From: Pseudomonas iridis | GTDB lineage: Bacteria > Pseudomonadota > Gammaproteobacteria > Pseudomonadales > Pseudomonadaceae | DNA: 64,000 nucleotides | NCBI RefSeq assembly: GCF_017980685.1 | Contig: NZ_JACXXO010000009.1 | Location: forward strand, 62,001-126,000 | Direction: 5' to 3' | Part shown: positions 8,296 through 16,982 of the stretch, piece after piece | Layout of the letters: the number at the start of each line of letters is the position of its first letter | Numbering within the stretch: position 1 is the stretch's first letter | Made by a program: the position numbers and the translations under genes | Notes under the pieces: generated by a model | Seen by the model: only the letters and a program-made list of their open reading frames with translations | What the model was told of the DNA's origin: nothing | The model's database searches: none

Positions 8296-9135
8296 ATGAG
8301 CGAAGATCGATCGAGCAACGGGCAGAAGTCATGGCTGGGTAAACTGACCCAGGCTTTTGCCCACGAGCCGAAGAACCGCCAGGAGCTCCTTGAGCTGCTG
8401 CGCGATGCACATCAGAACAAACTGCTGGACAGCGAAGCGCTGGCCATCGTCGAAGGCGCCATTCAGGTGGCTGACCTGCAAGTACGCGACATCATGGTGC
8501 CGCGTTCGCAGATGGTCAGCATCAAGGCGACCCAGACACCGCGTGAATTCCTTCCAGCCGTGGTCGATTCCGCCCACTCGCGCTATCCGGTCATCGGTGA
8601 AAGCCATGACGACGTGATGGGCGTGCTGCTGGCCAAGGATCTGCTGCCGCTGATCCTCAAGGAAAACGGCGACAGCTTCAACATCAAGGACCTGCTGCGC
8701 CCGGCCACGTTCGTGCCGGAGTCCAAGCGTCTGAATGTGTTGCTGCGTGAGTTCCGCGCCAACCACAACCACATGGCCATCGTCATTGATGAATACGGCG
8801 GCGTGGCAGGTCTGGTGACCATCGAAGACGTGCTGGAACAGATCGTCGGCGATATCGAGGACGAGCACGACGTCGAAGAAGACAGCTACATCAAGCCGCT
8901 GCCCAGCGGTGACTTCCTGATCAAGGCACTGACGCCGATCGAGAACTTCAACGAGTTCTTCGACAGCGAGTTTTCCGACGACGAGTTCGACACCGTCGGC
9001 GGCCTGGTGATGAGCGCGTTCGGGCACTTGCCAAAACGCAACGAAACCACTGAAATCGGCGCCTATCGTTTCCGCATCCTGAACGCCGACAGCCGTCGGA
9101 TTCACTTGCTGCGACTGACGCCAATCGCTCGTTAA
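8296..9135 (+). CDS. corC: CorC/HlyC family CBS-domain protein
   Basis: A 279-residue cytosolic protein with a tandem CBS pair starting at the signature VRDIMVPRSQM (about residues 68-78), followed by HSRYPVIGESHDDVMGVLLAKDLL and the second CBS ending in IDEYGGVAGLVTIEDVLEQIVGDI. A C-terminal CorC_HlyC domain closes it (residues about 200-279, FDTVGGLVMSAFGHLP). In enterobacteria the gene is linked to magnesium/cobalt homeostasis through CorA. It sits between ybeY and lnt, 14 bases before the latter. Confidence 0.93.
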   Translation: MSEDRSSNGQKSWLGKLTQAFAHEPKNRQELLELLRDAHQNKLLDSEALAIVEGAIQVADLQVRDIMVPRSQMVSIKATQTPREFLPAVVDSAHSRYPVIGESHDDVMGVLLAKDLLPLILKENGDSFNIKDLLRPATFVPESKRLNVLLREFRANHNHMAIVIDEYGGVAGLVTIEDVLEQIVGDIEDEHDVEEDSYIKPLPSGDFLIKALTPIENFNEFFDSEFSDDEFDTVGGLVMSAFGHLPKRNETTEIGAYRFRILNADSRRIHLLRLTPIAR

Positions 9136-9149
9136 ATCTAAGGACTGAA

Positions 9150-10673
9150 ATGCGCTGGACAACCCGCCCCGGCTGGCCCGGTAACCTGCTGGCCGTGGCG
9201 GCCGGTGCAATCACCACGTTCGCTCTGGCACCCTTCGATATCTGGCCGCTGGCTTTGCTGGCGGTCGGTTTGTTCTATGCCGGCCTGCGTGAGCCAAGCC
9301 CCCGTCAGGCACTGGGCCGTGGCTGGTGCTTCGGTTTCGGCCTGTTCGGCGCCGGTACCAGTTGGATCTATTACAGCATTCACCACTTCGGCGGCGCTTC
9401 GGTGCTACTGGCCGGATTCCTGATGCTGCTGTTCACTGCGGCTATTGCCTTTTTCTTTGCCCTGCCCGCCTGGCTCTGGGCGCGCTGGCTGCGCCGTAAC
9501 GAGGCGCCGCTGGCCGATGCTTTGGCATTCGCCGCGCTGTGGGTCGGCCAGGAAGCCTTTCGCGGCTGGTTCCTTACTGGCTTCCCTTGGCTTTATTCCG
9601 GTTACAGCCAGCTCGACGGTCCACTGGCCGGTCTCGCGCCGGTCGGCGGGATGTGGCTGGTATCGTTCGTTCTGGCATTGACGGCTGCGCTGATCTACAA
9701 CGCGCCGCGTCTGCTACGAACCGGTCGCAAGGCTTTTGTTGCGGTTGGCCTGCTGTTGCTGGTCGGGCCATGGGTGGCGGGGATTGCACTCAAGGGCCAC
9801 GCCTGGACCAGCCCTTCCGGTGAGCCGCTGACCGTTGCTGCCATTCAGGGTAACGTCGAACAAAGCATGAAGTGGGACCCGGCGCAGCTCAACGCGCAAC
9901 TGGCGCTGTACCGCGATCTGAGTTTCCGCTCCAAACCAGTGGATCTGCTGATCTGGCCGGAAACGGCGGTGCCGGTACTCAAGGAGTCCGCCGAGGGCTA
10001 CCTGAGCATGATGGGTAACTTCGCCGCCGAACGTAAATCAGCGCTGATCACCGGCGTACCGATCCGCGAAACGGTGCAACACGAAAGACGCTTCTACAAT
10101 GGCATCACTGTGGTGGGCGAAGGCGATGGCACTTACCTGAAACAGAAACTGGTGCCGTTCGGTGAGTACGTGCCGTTGCAGGATGTGCTGCGCGGACTGA
10201 TCGCATTCTTCGACCTGCCGATGTCGGACTTCGCCCGCGGCCCCGCCGATCAGCCGATGCTGCAGGCCAAGGGTTATCAGATCGCGCCGTTCATCTGCTA
10301 CGAAGTGGTGTATCCGGAGTTCGCCGCCAGCCTGTCGGCGCGCAGCGACCTGCTGCTGACGATCAGCAACGACACGTGGTTCGGCACCTCGATCGGCCCG
10401 CTGCAACATTTGCAGATGGCGCAGATGCGCGCGCTGGAAGCCGGACGCTGGATGATCCGCGCCACCAACAATGGCGTGACCGGCCTGATCAACCCGTTTG
10501 GGCAGATCACCGAGCAGATTCCGCAGTTCGAACAGGGCATTTTGTATGGCGAAGTGGTGCCAATGCACAACCTGACGCCGTACCTGCAATGGCGTTCATG
10601 GCCGCTGATCGTCCTGTGTCTGGGGCTGTTCGGTTGGGCGCTGATGGCTAGCCGGATGTCCAAAACCCTCTAA
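9150..10673 (+). CDS. lnt: Apolipoprotein N-acyltransferase
   Basis: A 507-residue inner-membrane enzyme that adds the third acyl chain to the N-terminal cysteine of lipoproteins. About six hydrophobic segments fill residues 10-210, followed by a periplasmic carbon-nitrogen-hydrolase domain and a last membrane helix (LIVLCLGLFGWALMASRM). The nitrilase-type triad is visible: E271 (WPETAVP), K331 (LKQKLVPFGEYVP) and C383 (FICYEVVYPE). Substrates encoded in this window would include LptE, RlpA and the lipoproteins at 39722 and 42256. Confidence 0.97.
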   Translation: MRWTTRPGWPGNLLAVAAGAITTFALAPFDIWPLALLAVGLFYAGLREPSPRQALGRGWCFGFGLFGAGTSWIYYSIHHFGGASVLLAGFLMLLFTAAIAFFFALPAWLWARWLRRNEAPLADALAFAALWVGQEAFRGWFLTGFPWLYSGYSQLDGPLAGLAPVGGMWLVSFVLALTAALIYNAPRLLRTGRKAFVAVGLLLLVGPWVAGIALKGHAWTSPSGEPLTVAAIQGNVEQSMKWDPAQLNAQLALYRDLSFRSKPVDLLIWPETAVPVLKESAEGYLSMMGNFAAERKSALITGVPIRETVQHERRFYNGITVVGEGDGTYLKQKLVPFGEYVPLQDVLRGLIAFFDLPMSDFARGPADQPMLQAKGYQIAPFICYEVVYPEFAASLSARSDLLLTISNDTWFGTSIGPLQHLQMAQMRALEAGRWMIRATNNGVTGLINPFGQITEQIPQFEQGILYGEVVPMHNLTPYLQWRSWPLIVLCLGLFGWALMASRMSKTL

Positions 10674-10675
10674 GC

Positions 10676-10754
10676 AAAAAGATCGCAGCCTGCGGCAGCT
10701 CCTACATGGGATTTGTATTCCCCCTGTAGGAGGTGCCGCAGGCTGCGATCTTTT
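10676..10754. repeat. Long palindrome of the gatcgcagcctgcggcagctcctaca family, copy 1
   Basis: The left arm 10676-10706 pairs with the right arm 10725-10754 (one mismatch in the core) around an 18-base loop. It begins 3 bases after the lnt stop and ends 6 bases before the stop of the convergent ydcF-like gene. The flanking A-run and T-run make it look like a bidirectional terminator. Confidence 0.85.
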
Positions 10755-10759
10755 GATTC

Positions 10760-11521
10760 TCAGCGGTAAAACAGCGAATACCCCACCTGCCCCACCGCTT
10801 CATTCAGCAACTGTCCGCTCTGCCAGATCGATTTGAACTCAGGCAGCCAGCCACCAAACGGCCGAGCGTTGTCCGTACTCAGGAAGCCCACTGGCGCGGG
10901 CACCACTTCAAATCCTGCCGCCTGAAAACTCCACACCGATCGCGGCATGTGCCAAGCCTGCGTTACCACGACCACGCGTTTGATTCCCTGCGGCAACAGC
11001 ATATCGGCGCTGAATCTGGCGTTTTCCCAGGTGGTGCGGCTCTGCCCTTCCTGCCAACGCACGGTCACGCCGAAATCGTCCAGCAATGAATCGGCCATCA
11101 ATTTCGCCTCGGTCGGAGGCGTACCGTAGTGCAAGCCGCCACTGGTCAAAATCGGCAGTCCCGAGGCTTTCGCCAATCGCGCCGCATAACGCTGACGCTC
11201 AAGCCCCACGCCGGTCGGTTGATCGTCGCCCCAGGCCAGATCACCCCGCTCACGGCCAGACCCCAGCACCACAATCGCATCGGCACGCTGCGCCAATGTC
11301 GCCCACTCTTCGCGGGCCAGTGGCGGCTCTCGCTCGAGGGCTTTGGCACCCCATTGCACCACCACCGGCAGGCTCATCAGCCAGAATCCACCAAAACCGA
11401 GGGCAAAACACAATCCAGCCAGTCGCGGCCGTGAGCGGCGCAGCCACCACGCAGCCAGCAACAGCAGCAAAAGAATGCCGGGCGGCAATAGAAGTTGTTT
11501 GATGAAATAACGTAAAGGCAT
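10760..11521 (-). CDS. YdcF/ElyC-type DUF218 membrane protein
   Basis: A 253-residue protein with two N-terminal membrane helices (LLLPPGILLLLLLAAWWL and LAGLCFALGFGGFWLMSLPVVV). A periplasmic DUF218 domain follows: ADAIVVLGSGRERGD, GLERQRYAARLAK, ILTSGG, EGQSRTTWENARFS, VVVVTQAWHMPRSV. The architecture matches ElyC/YdcF proteins, of which ElyC affects envelope biogenesis in E. coli. The substrate is unknown. The start at 11521 gives a short basic N-terminus before the first helix. It is convergent with lnt across the palindrome. Confidence 0.85.
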   Translation of the reverse strand: MPLRYFIKQLLLPPGILLLLLLAAWWLRRSRPRLAGLCFALGFGGFWLMSLPVVVQWGAKALEREPPLAREEWATLAQRADAIVVLGSGRERGDLAWGDDQPTGVGLERQRYAARLAKASGLPILTSGGLHYGTPPTEAKLMADSLLDDFGVTVRWQEGQSRTTWENARFSADMLLPQGIKRVVVVTQAWHMPRSVWSFQAAGFEVVPAPVGFLSTDNARPFGGWLPEFKSIWQSGQLLNEAVGQVGYSLFYR

Positions 11522-11626
11522 CGGGCATCTCCAAAGATGCCCGAAGCCTAAGTGGGTTAATACAACGCGACAACCGATAGGGTGGGATCCTGTTGAAAAA
11601 GATCCGTTTCTTGACCTGCCATGCGC

Positions 11627-11950
11627 TTACTTGGCCCGCAAAGCACGCACCTTGACGGTGTCTTTGCGTGGCGCCTTGTCCTTGAGCCAGATGACCTTGG
11701 CCGAATGTGTTGCATCGAGCTGCTTCACTGCCTGCGACAAACATCCGTGCGTTTCACGTTCACTGCGATCCAGATAGGCCTTGACCAGTTTGAACTCGGC
11801 GGGGCTCAAGCCACGCAATTCCAGTTCCAGGGGGCGCTCGTCGCGCAGCCGGTCTGCGGTTTTTGCAGCGTCCAGAGCAATGCCCAGACGGTCCATCAAC
11901 CGCTCGTACAACTCAGGTTTCGTGACGTTTCTTTGCTGTTGCTCCACCAT
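11627..11950 (-). CDS. Small conserved hypothetical protein
   Basis: A 107-residue, highly charged, predicted cytosolic protein (MVEQQQRNVTKPELYERLMDRLGIALDAAKTADRLRDERPLE and onward; basic tail KAPRKDTVKVRALRAK). No recognised domain, signal peptide or membrane segment. Codon use matches the neighbours and a homolog lies between the ydcF-like gene and leuS in related pseudomonads, supporting it as real. It is divergent from leuS across a 254-base gap. In that gap I see no clear structure. Confidence 0.75.
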   Translation of the reverse strand: MVEQQQRNVTKPELYERLMDRLGIALDAAKTADRLRDERPLELELRGLSPAEFKLVKAYLDRSERETHGCLSQAVKQLDATHSAKVIWLKDKAPRKDTVKVRALRAK

Positions 11951-12204
11951 CCCTCACCTCATTGAAGATAAGACTCACTCCCCAGTTAGAGCTTAGCTTC
12001 GCTGCACGAACCGGCTGCACGCCGCGACCAACGGCCCTCGCCACCCATTCCGCGGGCCAAACAGCTGCAATCAGGGTTTCCCTAGGCCAAGCGCGGTCAT
12101 GTATGCTACGGCGCTTCCTGTCATTCCACTTCCAGCTCGTCCGGGCCAGCCCGAATGCCGCGTTGAAGAGGATTAGGCCACCCCTATCCAGTACAAAAGT
12201 AGCC

Positions 12205-14811
12205 ATGCACGAACAATATCAGCCCCGTGAAATCGAAGCCGCCGCCCAGTCGTTCTGGGATGAGCAAAAGTCCTTTGAAGTCAGCGAACAGCCAGGCAAG
12301 GAGACTTTCTACTGCCTGTCGATGTTCCCTTACCCCAGCGGCAAGCTACACATGGGGCACGTGCGCAACTACACCATCGGCGACGTGATCTCCCGCTACC
12401 AGCGCATGCAAGGCAAGAACGTTCTGCAACCGATGGGTTGGGATGCCTTCGGCATGCCGGCGGAAAACGCCGCGATGAAAAACAACGTGGCGCCCGCCAA
12501 GTGGACCTACGAAAACATCGCCTACATGAAAACCCAGCTGCGCAGCCTGGGCCTGGCGGTGGACTGGTCGCGTGAAGTCACCACCTGCAAACCTGATTAC
12601 TACCGCTGGGAACAATGGCTGTTCACTCGCCTGTTCGAAAAAGGCGTGATCTACAAAAAAAGCGGCACCGTGAACTGGGACCCGGTCGATCAGACCGTTC
12701 TGGCCAACGAACAAGTCATCGACGGTCGCGGCTGGCGTTCCGGCGCGCTGATCGAAAAGCGCGAAATCCCGATGTACTACTTCAAGATCACCGCTTATGC
12801 GGATGAGCTGCTGGAGAGCCTCGACGAGCTGACTGGCTGGCCTGAACAGGTCAAGACCATGCAGCGCAACTGGATCGGCAAATCCCGCGGCATGGAAGTG
12901 CAGTTCCCGTACAACGTCGACTCGATCGGCACAGCCGGCACCCTGAAAGTCTTCACCACCCGTCCGGACACCCTGATGGGCGCGACCTACGTTGCCGTCG
13001 CTGCCGAACACCCGCTGGCCACCCAGGCCGCGCAGAACAACCCTGAGCTGCAAGCGTTCATCGCTGAATGCAAGGGCGGCAGCGTGGCTGAAGCCGACGT
13101 CGCCACTCAAGAGAAAAAAGGCCTGCCGACCGGCCTGTTCGTCGAGCACCCGCTGACCGGTGACAAACTCCCGGTCTGGGTCGCCAACTATGTGCTGATG
13201 CACTACGGCGACGGCGCGGTCATGGCTGTGCCAGCGCACGACGAGCGTGATTTCGAATTCGCCCACAAGTACGACCTGCCGATCAAATCGGTAGTGCGCA
13301 CCAGCTCCGGCGAGACCAACCCGGCCCCGTGGCAAGACGCCTACGGCGAGCACGGCACGCTGATCAACTCCGGCGAGTTCGATGGTCTGGATTTCGCCGG
13401 CGCGTTCGACGCGATCGAAGTGGCGCTGATCAAAAAAGAACTGGGCGCCTCGCGCACCCAGTTCCGCCTGCGCGACTGGGGCATCAGCCGCCAGCGCTAC
13501 TGGGGCTGCCCTATCCCGATCATCCACTGCGACGCTTGCGGTGACGTGCCGGTACCGGAAGATCAACTGCCCGTCGTGTTGCCGGAAGACGTGGTGCCGG
13601 ATGGCGCCGGTTCGCCGCTGGCACGCATGCCTGAGTTTTACGAGTGCAGCTGCCCGAAATGTGGCCAGCCTGCCAAGCGTGAAACCGACACCATGGACAC
13701 CTTCGTCGAGTCGTCGTGGTACTACGCCCGGTATGCCTCGCCGCACTTTGAAGGTGGCCTGGTCGAGAAATCCGCGGCCGACCACTGGCTGCCGGTGGAT
13801 CAATACATCGGCGGTATCGAACACGCGATTCTGCACCTGCTGTACGCACGTTTCTTCCACAAGCTGATGCGTGACGAAGGCCTGGTGAGCTCCAACGAGC
13901 CATTCAAGAACCTGCTGACCCAAGGCATGGTAATCGCCGAAACTTACTACCGTCGCGAAGCCAACGGTGCCTACACCTGGTTCAACCCGGCGGACGTAGA
14001 ACTGGAGCGCGACAGCAAAGCCAAGGTCATCAGCGCCAAGCTGATCGCCGACGGCCTGCCGGTGGAAATCGGCGGTACCGAGAAAATGGCCAAGTCGAAG
14101 AACAACGGCGTCGACCCACAGTCGATGATTGATCAGTTCGGCGCCGACACCTGCCGCCTGTTCATGATGTTCGCCTCGCCACCTGACATGAGCGCCGAAT
14201 GGTCCGACTCGGGCGTGGAAGGCTCGCATCGCTTCCTCAAGCGCGTCTGGCGTCTGGCGCAAGCCCACGTTACCCAGGGCCTGCCGGGCAAACTCGACGT
14301 TGCCAGCCTGAACGACGAGCAAAAAGCCGTTCGCCGCTCGATCCACCTGGCCATCAAGCAGGCCAGCCACGACGTCGGCCAGAACCACAAATTCAACACC
14401 GCCATCGCTCAGGTCATGACGCTGATGAACGTGCTGGAAAAAGCCGCGCAAGTCACCGAGCAGGATCGCGCGCTGGTGCACGAAGGTCTGGAAGCCGTCA
14501 CTTTGCTGCTGGCTCCGATCACGCCACACATCAGCCATGAGCTGTGGAATCAACTGGGGCACGCAGACGCCGTGATCGACGCAGGCTGGCCTGCAGTGGA
14601 CGAAAGCGCACTGGTGCAGGACAGCCTGACCCTGGTTATCCAGGTCAACGGCAAGTTGCGTGGCCAGATCGAAATGCCGGCGAGCGCGACGCGCGAAGAG
14701 GTTGAAGCCGCCGCTCGCGTCAACGAAAACGTGCTGCGTTTCGTCGACGGTCTGACCATTCGCAAAGTGATCGTTGTGCCAGGAAAACTGGTCAACATCG
14801 TCGCCAGCTAA
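12205..14811 (+). CDS. leuS: Leucyl-tRNA synthetase
   Basis: An 868-residue class I synthetase. The HIGH-type motif is FPYPSGKLHMGHVRNY near residue 45. The CP1 editing domain contains TTRPDTLMGATYVAV and MAVPAHDERDFEFA. The KMSKS-type loop reads K627-M-A-K-S631 (EKMAKSKNNGVDPQ), and a C-terminal anticodon-binding domain ends in QVNGKLRGQIEMP...KVIVVPGKLVNIV. Ala replaces Ser at the middle position of the loop. The frame is open for 81 codons upstream, but the ATG at 12205 gives the family N-terminus MHEQYQPREIE. LptE and holA follow, a common gene order. Confidence 0.97.
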   Translation: MHEQYQPREIEAAAQSFWDEQKSFEVSEQPGKETFYCLSMFPYPSGKLHMGHVRNYTIGDVISRYQRMQGKNVLQPMGWDAFGMPAENAAMKNNVAPAKWTYENIAYMKTQLRSLGLAVDWSREVTTCKPDYYRWEQWLFTRLFEKGVIYKKSGTVNWDPVDQTVLANEQVIDGRGWRSGALIEKREIPMYYFKITAYADELLESLDELTGWPEQVKTMQRNWIGKSRGMEVQFPYNVDSIGTAGTLKVFTTRPDTLMGATYVAVAAEHPLATQAAQNNPELQAFIAECKGGSVAEADVATQEKKGLPTGLFVEHPLTGDKLPVWVANYVLMHYGDGAVMAVPAHDERDFEFAHKYDLPIKSVVRTSSGETNPAPWQDAYGEHGTLINSGEFDGLDFAGAFDAIEVALIKKELGASRTQFRLRDWGISRQRYWGCPIPIIHCDACGDVPVPEDQLPVVLPEDVVPDGAGSPLARMPEFYECSCPKCGQPAKRETDTMDTFVESSWYYARYASPHFEGGLVEKSAADHWLPVDQYIGGIEHAILHLLYARFFHKLMRDEGLVSSNEPFKNLLTQGMVIAETYYRREANGAYTWFNPADVELERDSKAKVISAKLIADGLPVEIGGTEKMAKSKNNGVDPQSMIDQFGADTCRLFMMFASPPDMSAEWSDSGVEGSHRFLKRVWRLAQAHVTQGLPGKLDVASLNDEQKAVRRSIHLAIKQASHDVGQNHKFNTAIAQVMTLMNVLEKAAQVTEQDRALVHEGLEAVTLLLAPITPHISHELWNQLGHADAVIDAGWPAVDESALVQDSLTLVIQVNGKLRGQIEMPASATREEVEAAARVNENVLRFVDGLTIRKVIVVPGKLVNIVAS

Positions 14812-14821
14812 ATTGGATTGG

Positions 14822-14841
14822 GCGTCAGGTTTGCCTGACGC
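14822..14841 (+). terminator. Stem-loop between leuS and lptE
   Basis: gcgtcagg (14822-14829) pairs perfectly with cctgacgc (14834-14841) around tttg, 10 bases after the leuS stop. There is no T-run, so it is more likely a processing or attenuation hairpin than a full terminator. Confidence 0.5.
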
Positions 14842-14899
14842 ACTGTAAAACCTTTCGGGCCGCCAGGTCGGCCCACATGGTTTCAAGGGGAGCAACACA

Positions 14900-15505
14900 A
14901 TGATCAAACGCAATCTGCTGGTGATGGGCCTCGCTGTTCTGCTGAGCGCCTGCGGTTTCCAGCTGCGTGGCACTGGCAGCAACGAACTGGCGATCAAGGA
15001 ACTCGACCTGAGCGCCCGTAACGCCTACGGCGAGACCGTCACTCAAATGCGTCAGGTACTGGAGTCCAGCGGCGTCAAGGTTCACAGCGGCGCGCCTTAC
15101 AAGCTGTACCTGGCTGACGAACAGGAAAGCCAGCGTATCCTCAGCTATGCAGGTGCCGGTCGCACGGGCGAGTATCAGCTCAGCACGGTCCTGAGCTACG
15201 ACATCCGCGGTGAACAAAACCTGTCTCTGCTCAGCGACAAGCTTGAAGTGCAGAAAGTGTTCATCCACGACGGCAACAACCTCGTCGGTTCCGATCAGGA
15301 AGCCAGTGACGCCCGTCGCGATATCCGTCGCGATCTGGTTCAGCGCATGATGCTGCGTCTGCAACAGCTGACCCCGGGTCAACTGCAGCAACTGCAGCAG
15401 GCCGCCAATGACCGCGCCAGGGCAGAAGCCGATGCGCTGGAAGCGGCGCAAAAGATTGAGGCGGAAACCCCGCGTCAGTCGCCGCTCGAAATCCCGCAGC
15501 AGTAA
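14900..15505 (+). CDS. lptE: LPS-assembly lipoprotein LptE
   Basis: A 201-residue outer-membrane lipoprotein that plugs the LptD barrel and helps insert LPS into the outer leaflet. The signal peptide ends in the lipobox LLSAC with C18 as the acylated residue, followed by the family opening GFQLRGT. The body matches LptE/RlpB (YELSTV-like segment EYQLSTVLSYDIRGEQNLSLL and the Gln-rich helix LQQLTPGQLQQLQQAANDRA). It has a charged C-terminal extension. Start ATG at 14900 is behind aagggga. It lies between leuS and holA as in many Gammaproteobacteria. Confidence 0.93.
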   Translation: MIKRNLLVMGLAVLLSACGFQLRGTGSNELAIKELDLSARNAYGETVTQMRQVLESSGVKVHSGAPYKLYLADEQESQRILSYAGAGRTGEYQLSTVLSYDIRGEQNLSLLSDKLEVQKVFIHDGNNLVGSDQEASDARRDIRRDLVQRMMLRLQQLTPGQLQQLQQAANDRARAEADALEAAQKIEAETPRQSPLEIPQQ

Positions 15506-15512
15506 GAAGTTC

Positions 15513-15530
15513 GGGGCGCTCAGGCGCCCC
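15513..15530 (+). terminator. GC-rich hairpin between lptE and holA
   Basis: ggggcgc (15513-15519) and gcgcccc (15524-15530) form a 7-bp stem with a tcag loop. It has no T-run and lies 15 bases before the holA ATG, so it could modulate rather than end transcription. Confidence 0.45.
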
Positions 15531-15544
15531 GTTCGACCTCTCTT

Positions 15545-16582
15545 ATGAAGCTCGCTCCCGCGCAACTCGGTAAACACCTGCAAGGCGCCCTCGCGCCCGT
15601 CTATATCATCAGCGGTGATGACCCGCTGCTGTGTCAGGAAGCCGCCGACGCCATTCGCAGTGCTGCCCGCCAGCAAGGTTTCGACGAACGCCAGGTATTC
15701 GCCGCCGACGCCAATTTCGATTGGGGCACGTTGTTGCAGGCCGGTGCCAGCATGTCGTTGTTTGCTGAAAAGCGTCTGCTGGAACTGCGTTTGCCATCGG
15801 GCAAACCCGGTGACAAGGGGGCTGCCGCGTTCATCGAGTACTGCTCGCGTCCCGCCGAAGACACGGTGCTGCTGATCAGTCTGCCCAAACTTGATGGCAG
15901 CGCGCAGAAGACCAAGTGGGGCAAGGCGCTGGTTGAAGGTCAGCAGACCCAGTTCATCCAGATCTGGCCAGTGGATGCCAATCAGCTACCGGGCTGGATT
16001 CGTCAGCGCCTGTCGCAGGCAGGGTTGTCGGCCAGCCAGGACGCGGTCGAGCTGATTGCTGCACGTGTGGAGGGCAACCTGCTCGCCGCCGCGCAGGAAA
16101 TCGAGAAGCTCAAGCTGATGGCCGAAGGTGGGCAGATTACTGTCGAAACCGTACAGGCCGCTGTGGCGGACAGTGCACGATTCGACGTGTTTGGCTTGAC
16201 CGACGCGGTCCTTAACGGTGAACCGGCCCACGCCCTGCGCATGCTCGAAGGGTTGCGTGGTGAGGGTGTCGAACCTCCAGTGATCCTCTGGGCACTAGCG
16301 AGGGAATTGCGCCTGCTGGCCAATATCTCGCTGCAGTACAGCCAGGGCACACCGCTGGACAAGTGCTTCAGCTCGGCGAAACCGCCGGTCTGGGACAAGC
16401 GCAAGCCCTTGATGAGCAAAGCCCTGCAACGTTACTCGGCGCAACGCTGGGCGCAGTTGTTGCTCGAAGCTCAGCGTATTGATGCACAGATCAAGGGCCA
16501 GGCGGCCGGGTCGCCGTGGATGAGTCTGAGCCGCTTGGCGTTGTTGATGGCCGGTCAACGTTTGTCGTTGCCTGCCGAATAA
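15545..16582 (+). CDS. holA: DNA polymerase III delta subunit
   Basis: A 345-residue clamp-loader subunit that opens the beta clamp. The N-terminus MKLAPAQLGKHLQGALAPVYIISGDDPLLCQEAADAIR is typical of HolA, and the AAA-like core continues with RLLELRLPSGKPGDKG and QIWPVDANQLPGWIRQRL. The helical collar region (FDVFGLTDAVLNGEPAHALRMLEGLRGEGVEPPVILWALARELRLL) completes the family pattern. It lacks a functional Walker A motif, as expected for delta. It is followed by copy 2 of the palindrome family and then arfA. Confidence 0.95.
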   Translation: MKLAPAQLGKHLQGALAPVYIISGDDPLLCQEAADAIRSAARQQGFDERQVFAADANFDWGTLLQAGASMSLFAEKRLLELRLPSGKPGDKGAAAFIEYCSRPAEDTVLLISLPKLDGSAQKTKWGKALVEGQQTQFIQIWPVDANQLPGWIRQRLSQAGLSASQDAVELIAARVEGNLLAAAQEIEKLKLMAEGGQITVETVQAAVADSARFDVFGLTDAVLNGEPAHALRMLEGLRGEGVEPPVILWALARELRLLANISLQYSQGTPLDKCFSSAKPPVWDKRKPLMSKALQRYSAQRWAQLLLEAQRIDAQIKGQAAGSPWMSLSRLALLMAGQRLSLPAE

Positions 16583-16660
16583 GATCAAGAGATCGCAGCC
16601 TTCGGCAGCTCCTACACCAATCCTTGTAGGAGCTGCCGAAGGCTGCGATCTTTTGATCTT
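16582..16660. repeat. Long palindrome of the gatcgcagcc family, copy 2
   Basis: The left arm 16582-16616 (agatcaagagatcgcagcct then tcggcagctcctaca) faces the near-complementary right arm 16625-16660 over an 8-base loop. It starts at the last base of the holA stop codon and precedes arfA, so it probably ends the leuS-lptE-holA transcript. Confidence 0.85.
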
Positions 16661-16756
16661 GTTTTCCTACAAAACGACCTGCATTTGCCCTATAGACAGA
16701 CGCTCAACATCGGCAGATTATTTCCCCCGCAAACCCACTCACTCAAGAGAACCCTC

Positions 16757-16921
16757 ATGAGCAAAAAGCCATCGAAACATGGCCCGAACAAGGCCAAATC
16801 CATCATCGCCCAACCCCTGTTCCGCAGCCGCCAGGAACAACCAGCCAAGGGTAAAGGCAGCTACCGCCGCGAAGCCTTCCAGTCTAATAGCTGGGAGGCT
16901 TCTTACTTTCTGGCAGCTTAA
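16757..16921 (+). CDS. arfA: Alternative ribosome-rescue factor ArfA
   Basis: A 54-residue protein beginning MSKKPSKHGPNKAKSIIAQ. It carries the ArfA core pattern PLFRSRQEQPAKGKGSYRR (compare E. coli PLFRQR...KKGKGSYMRK), which binds stalled ribosomes and recruits RF2 to release the nascent chain when tmRNA fails. A strong stem-loop lies inside the last third of the frame (codons 39-49), as in E. coli arfA, where cleavage or termination there yields a non-stop message cleared by tmRNA. The full-length tail (EAFQSNSWEASYFLAA) is therefore expected to be rarely made. It is transcribed separately from holA. Confidence 0.88.
   Translation: MSKKPSKHGPNKAKSIIAQPLFRSRQEQPAKGKGSYRREAFQSNSWEASYFLAA
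16871..16909 (+). terminator. Stem-loop and T-rich tract inside the arfA reading frame
   Basis: gaagccttccag (16871-16882) pairs with ctgggaggcttc (16891-16902), with one G-T wobble and an 8-base loop. It is followed by ttactttc. All of it lies before the arfA stop codon at 16919-16921, so termination or RNase III cutting here produces mRNA without a stop codon. Confidence 0.8.
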
Positions 16922-16982
16922 AGCGCAGCACCCCCCGGTCATGTTAATGTCTGCACCTGATTCGTATCCTCTGGAACTGTGC

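Noticed and set aside
11962..12204. 81-codon in-frame extension upstream of leuS
   Set aside because: Sequence lacks similarity to LeuRS N-termini, and MHEQYQPREIE at 12205 matches the family start. No leucine-rich leader peptide is present either.
12346..14997. Open frame of 883 codons on the minus strand opposite leuS
   Set aside because: Product is His/Val/Asp-rich with no family pattern. It is the usual antisense shadow of a high-GC gene, and leuS is certain.
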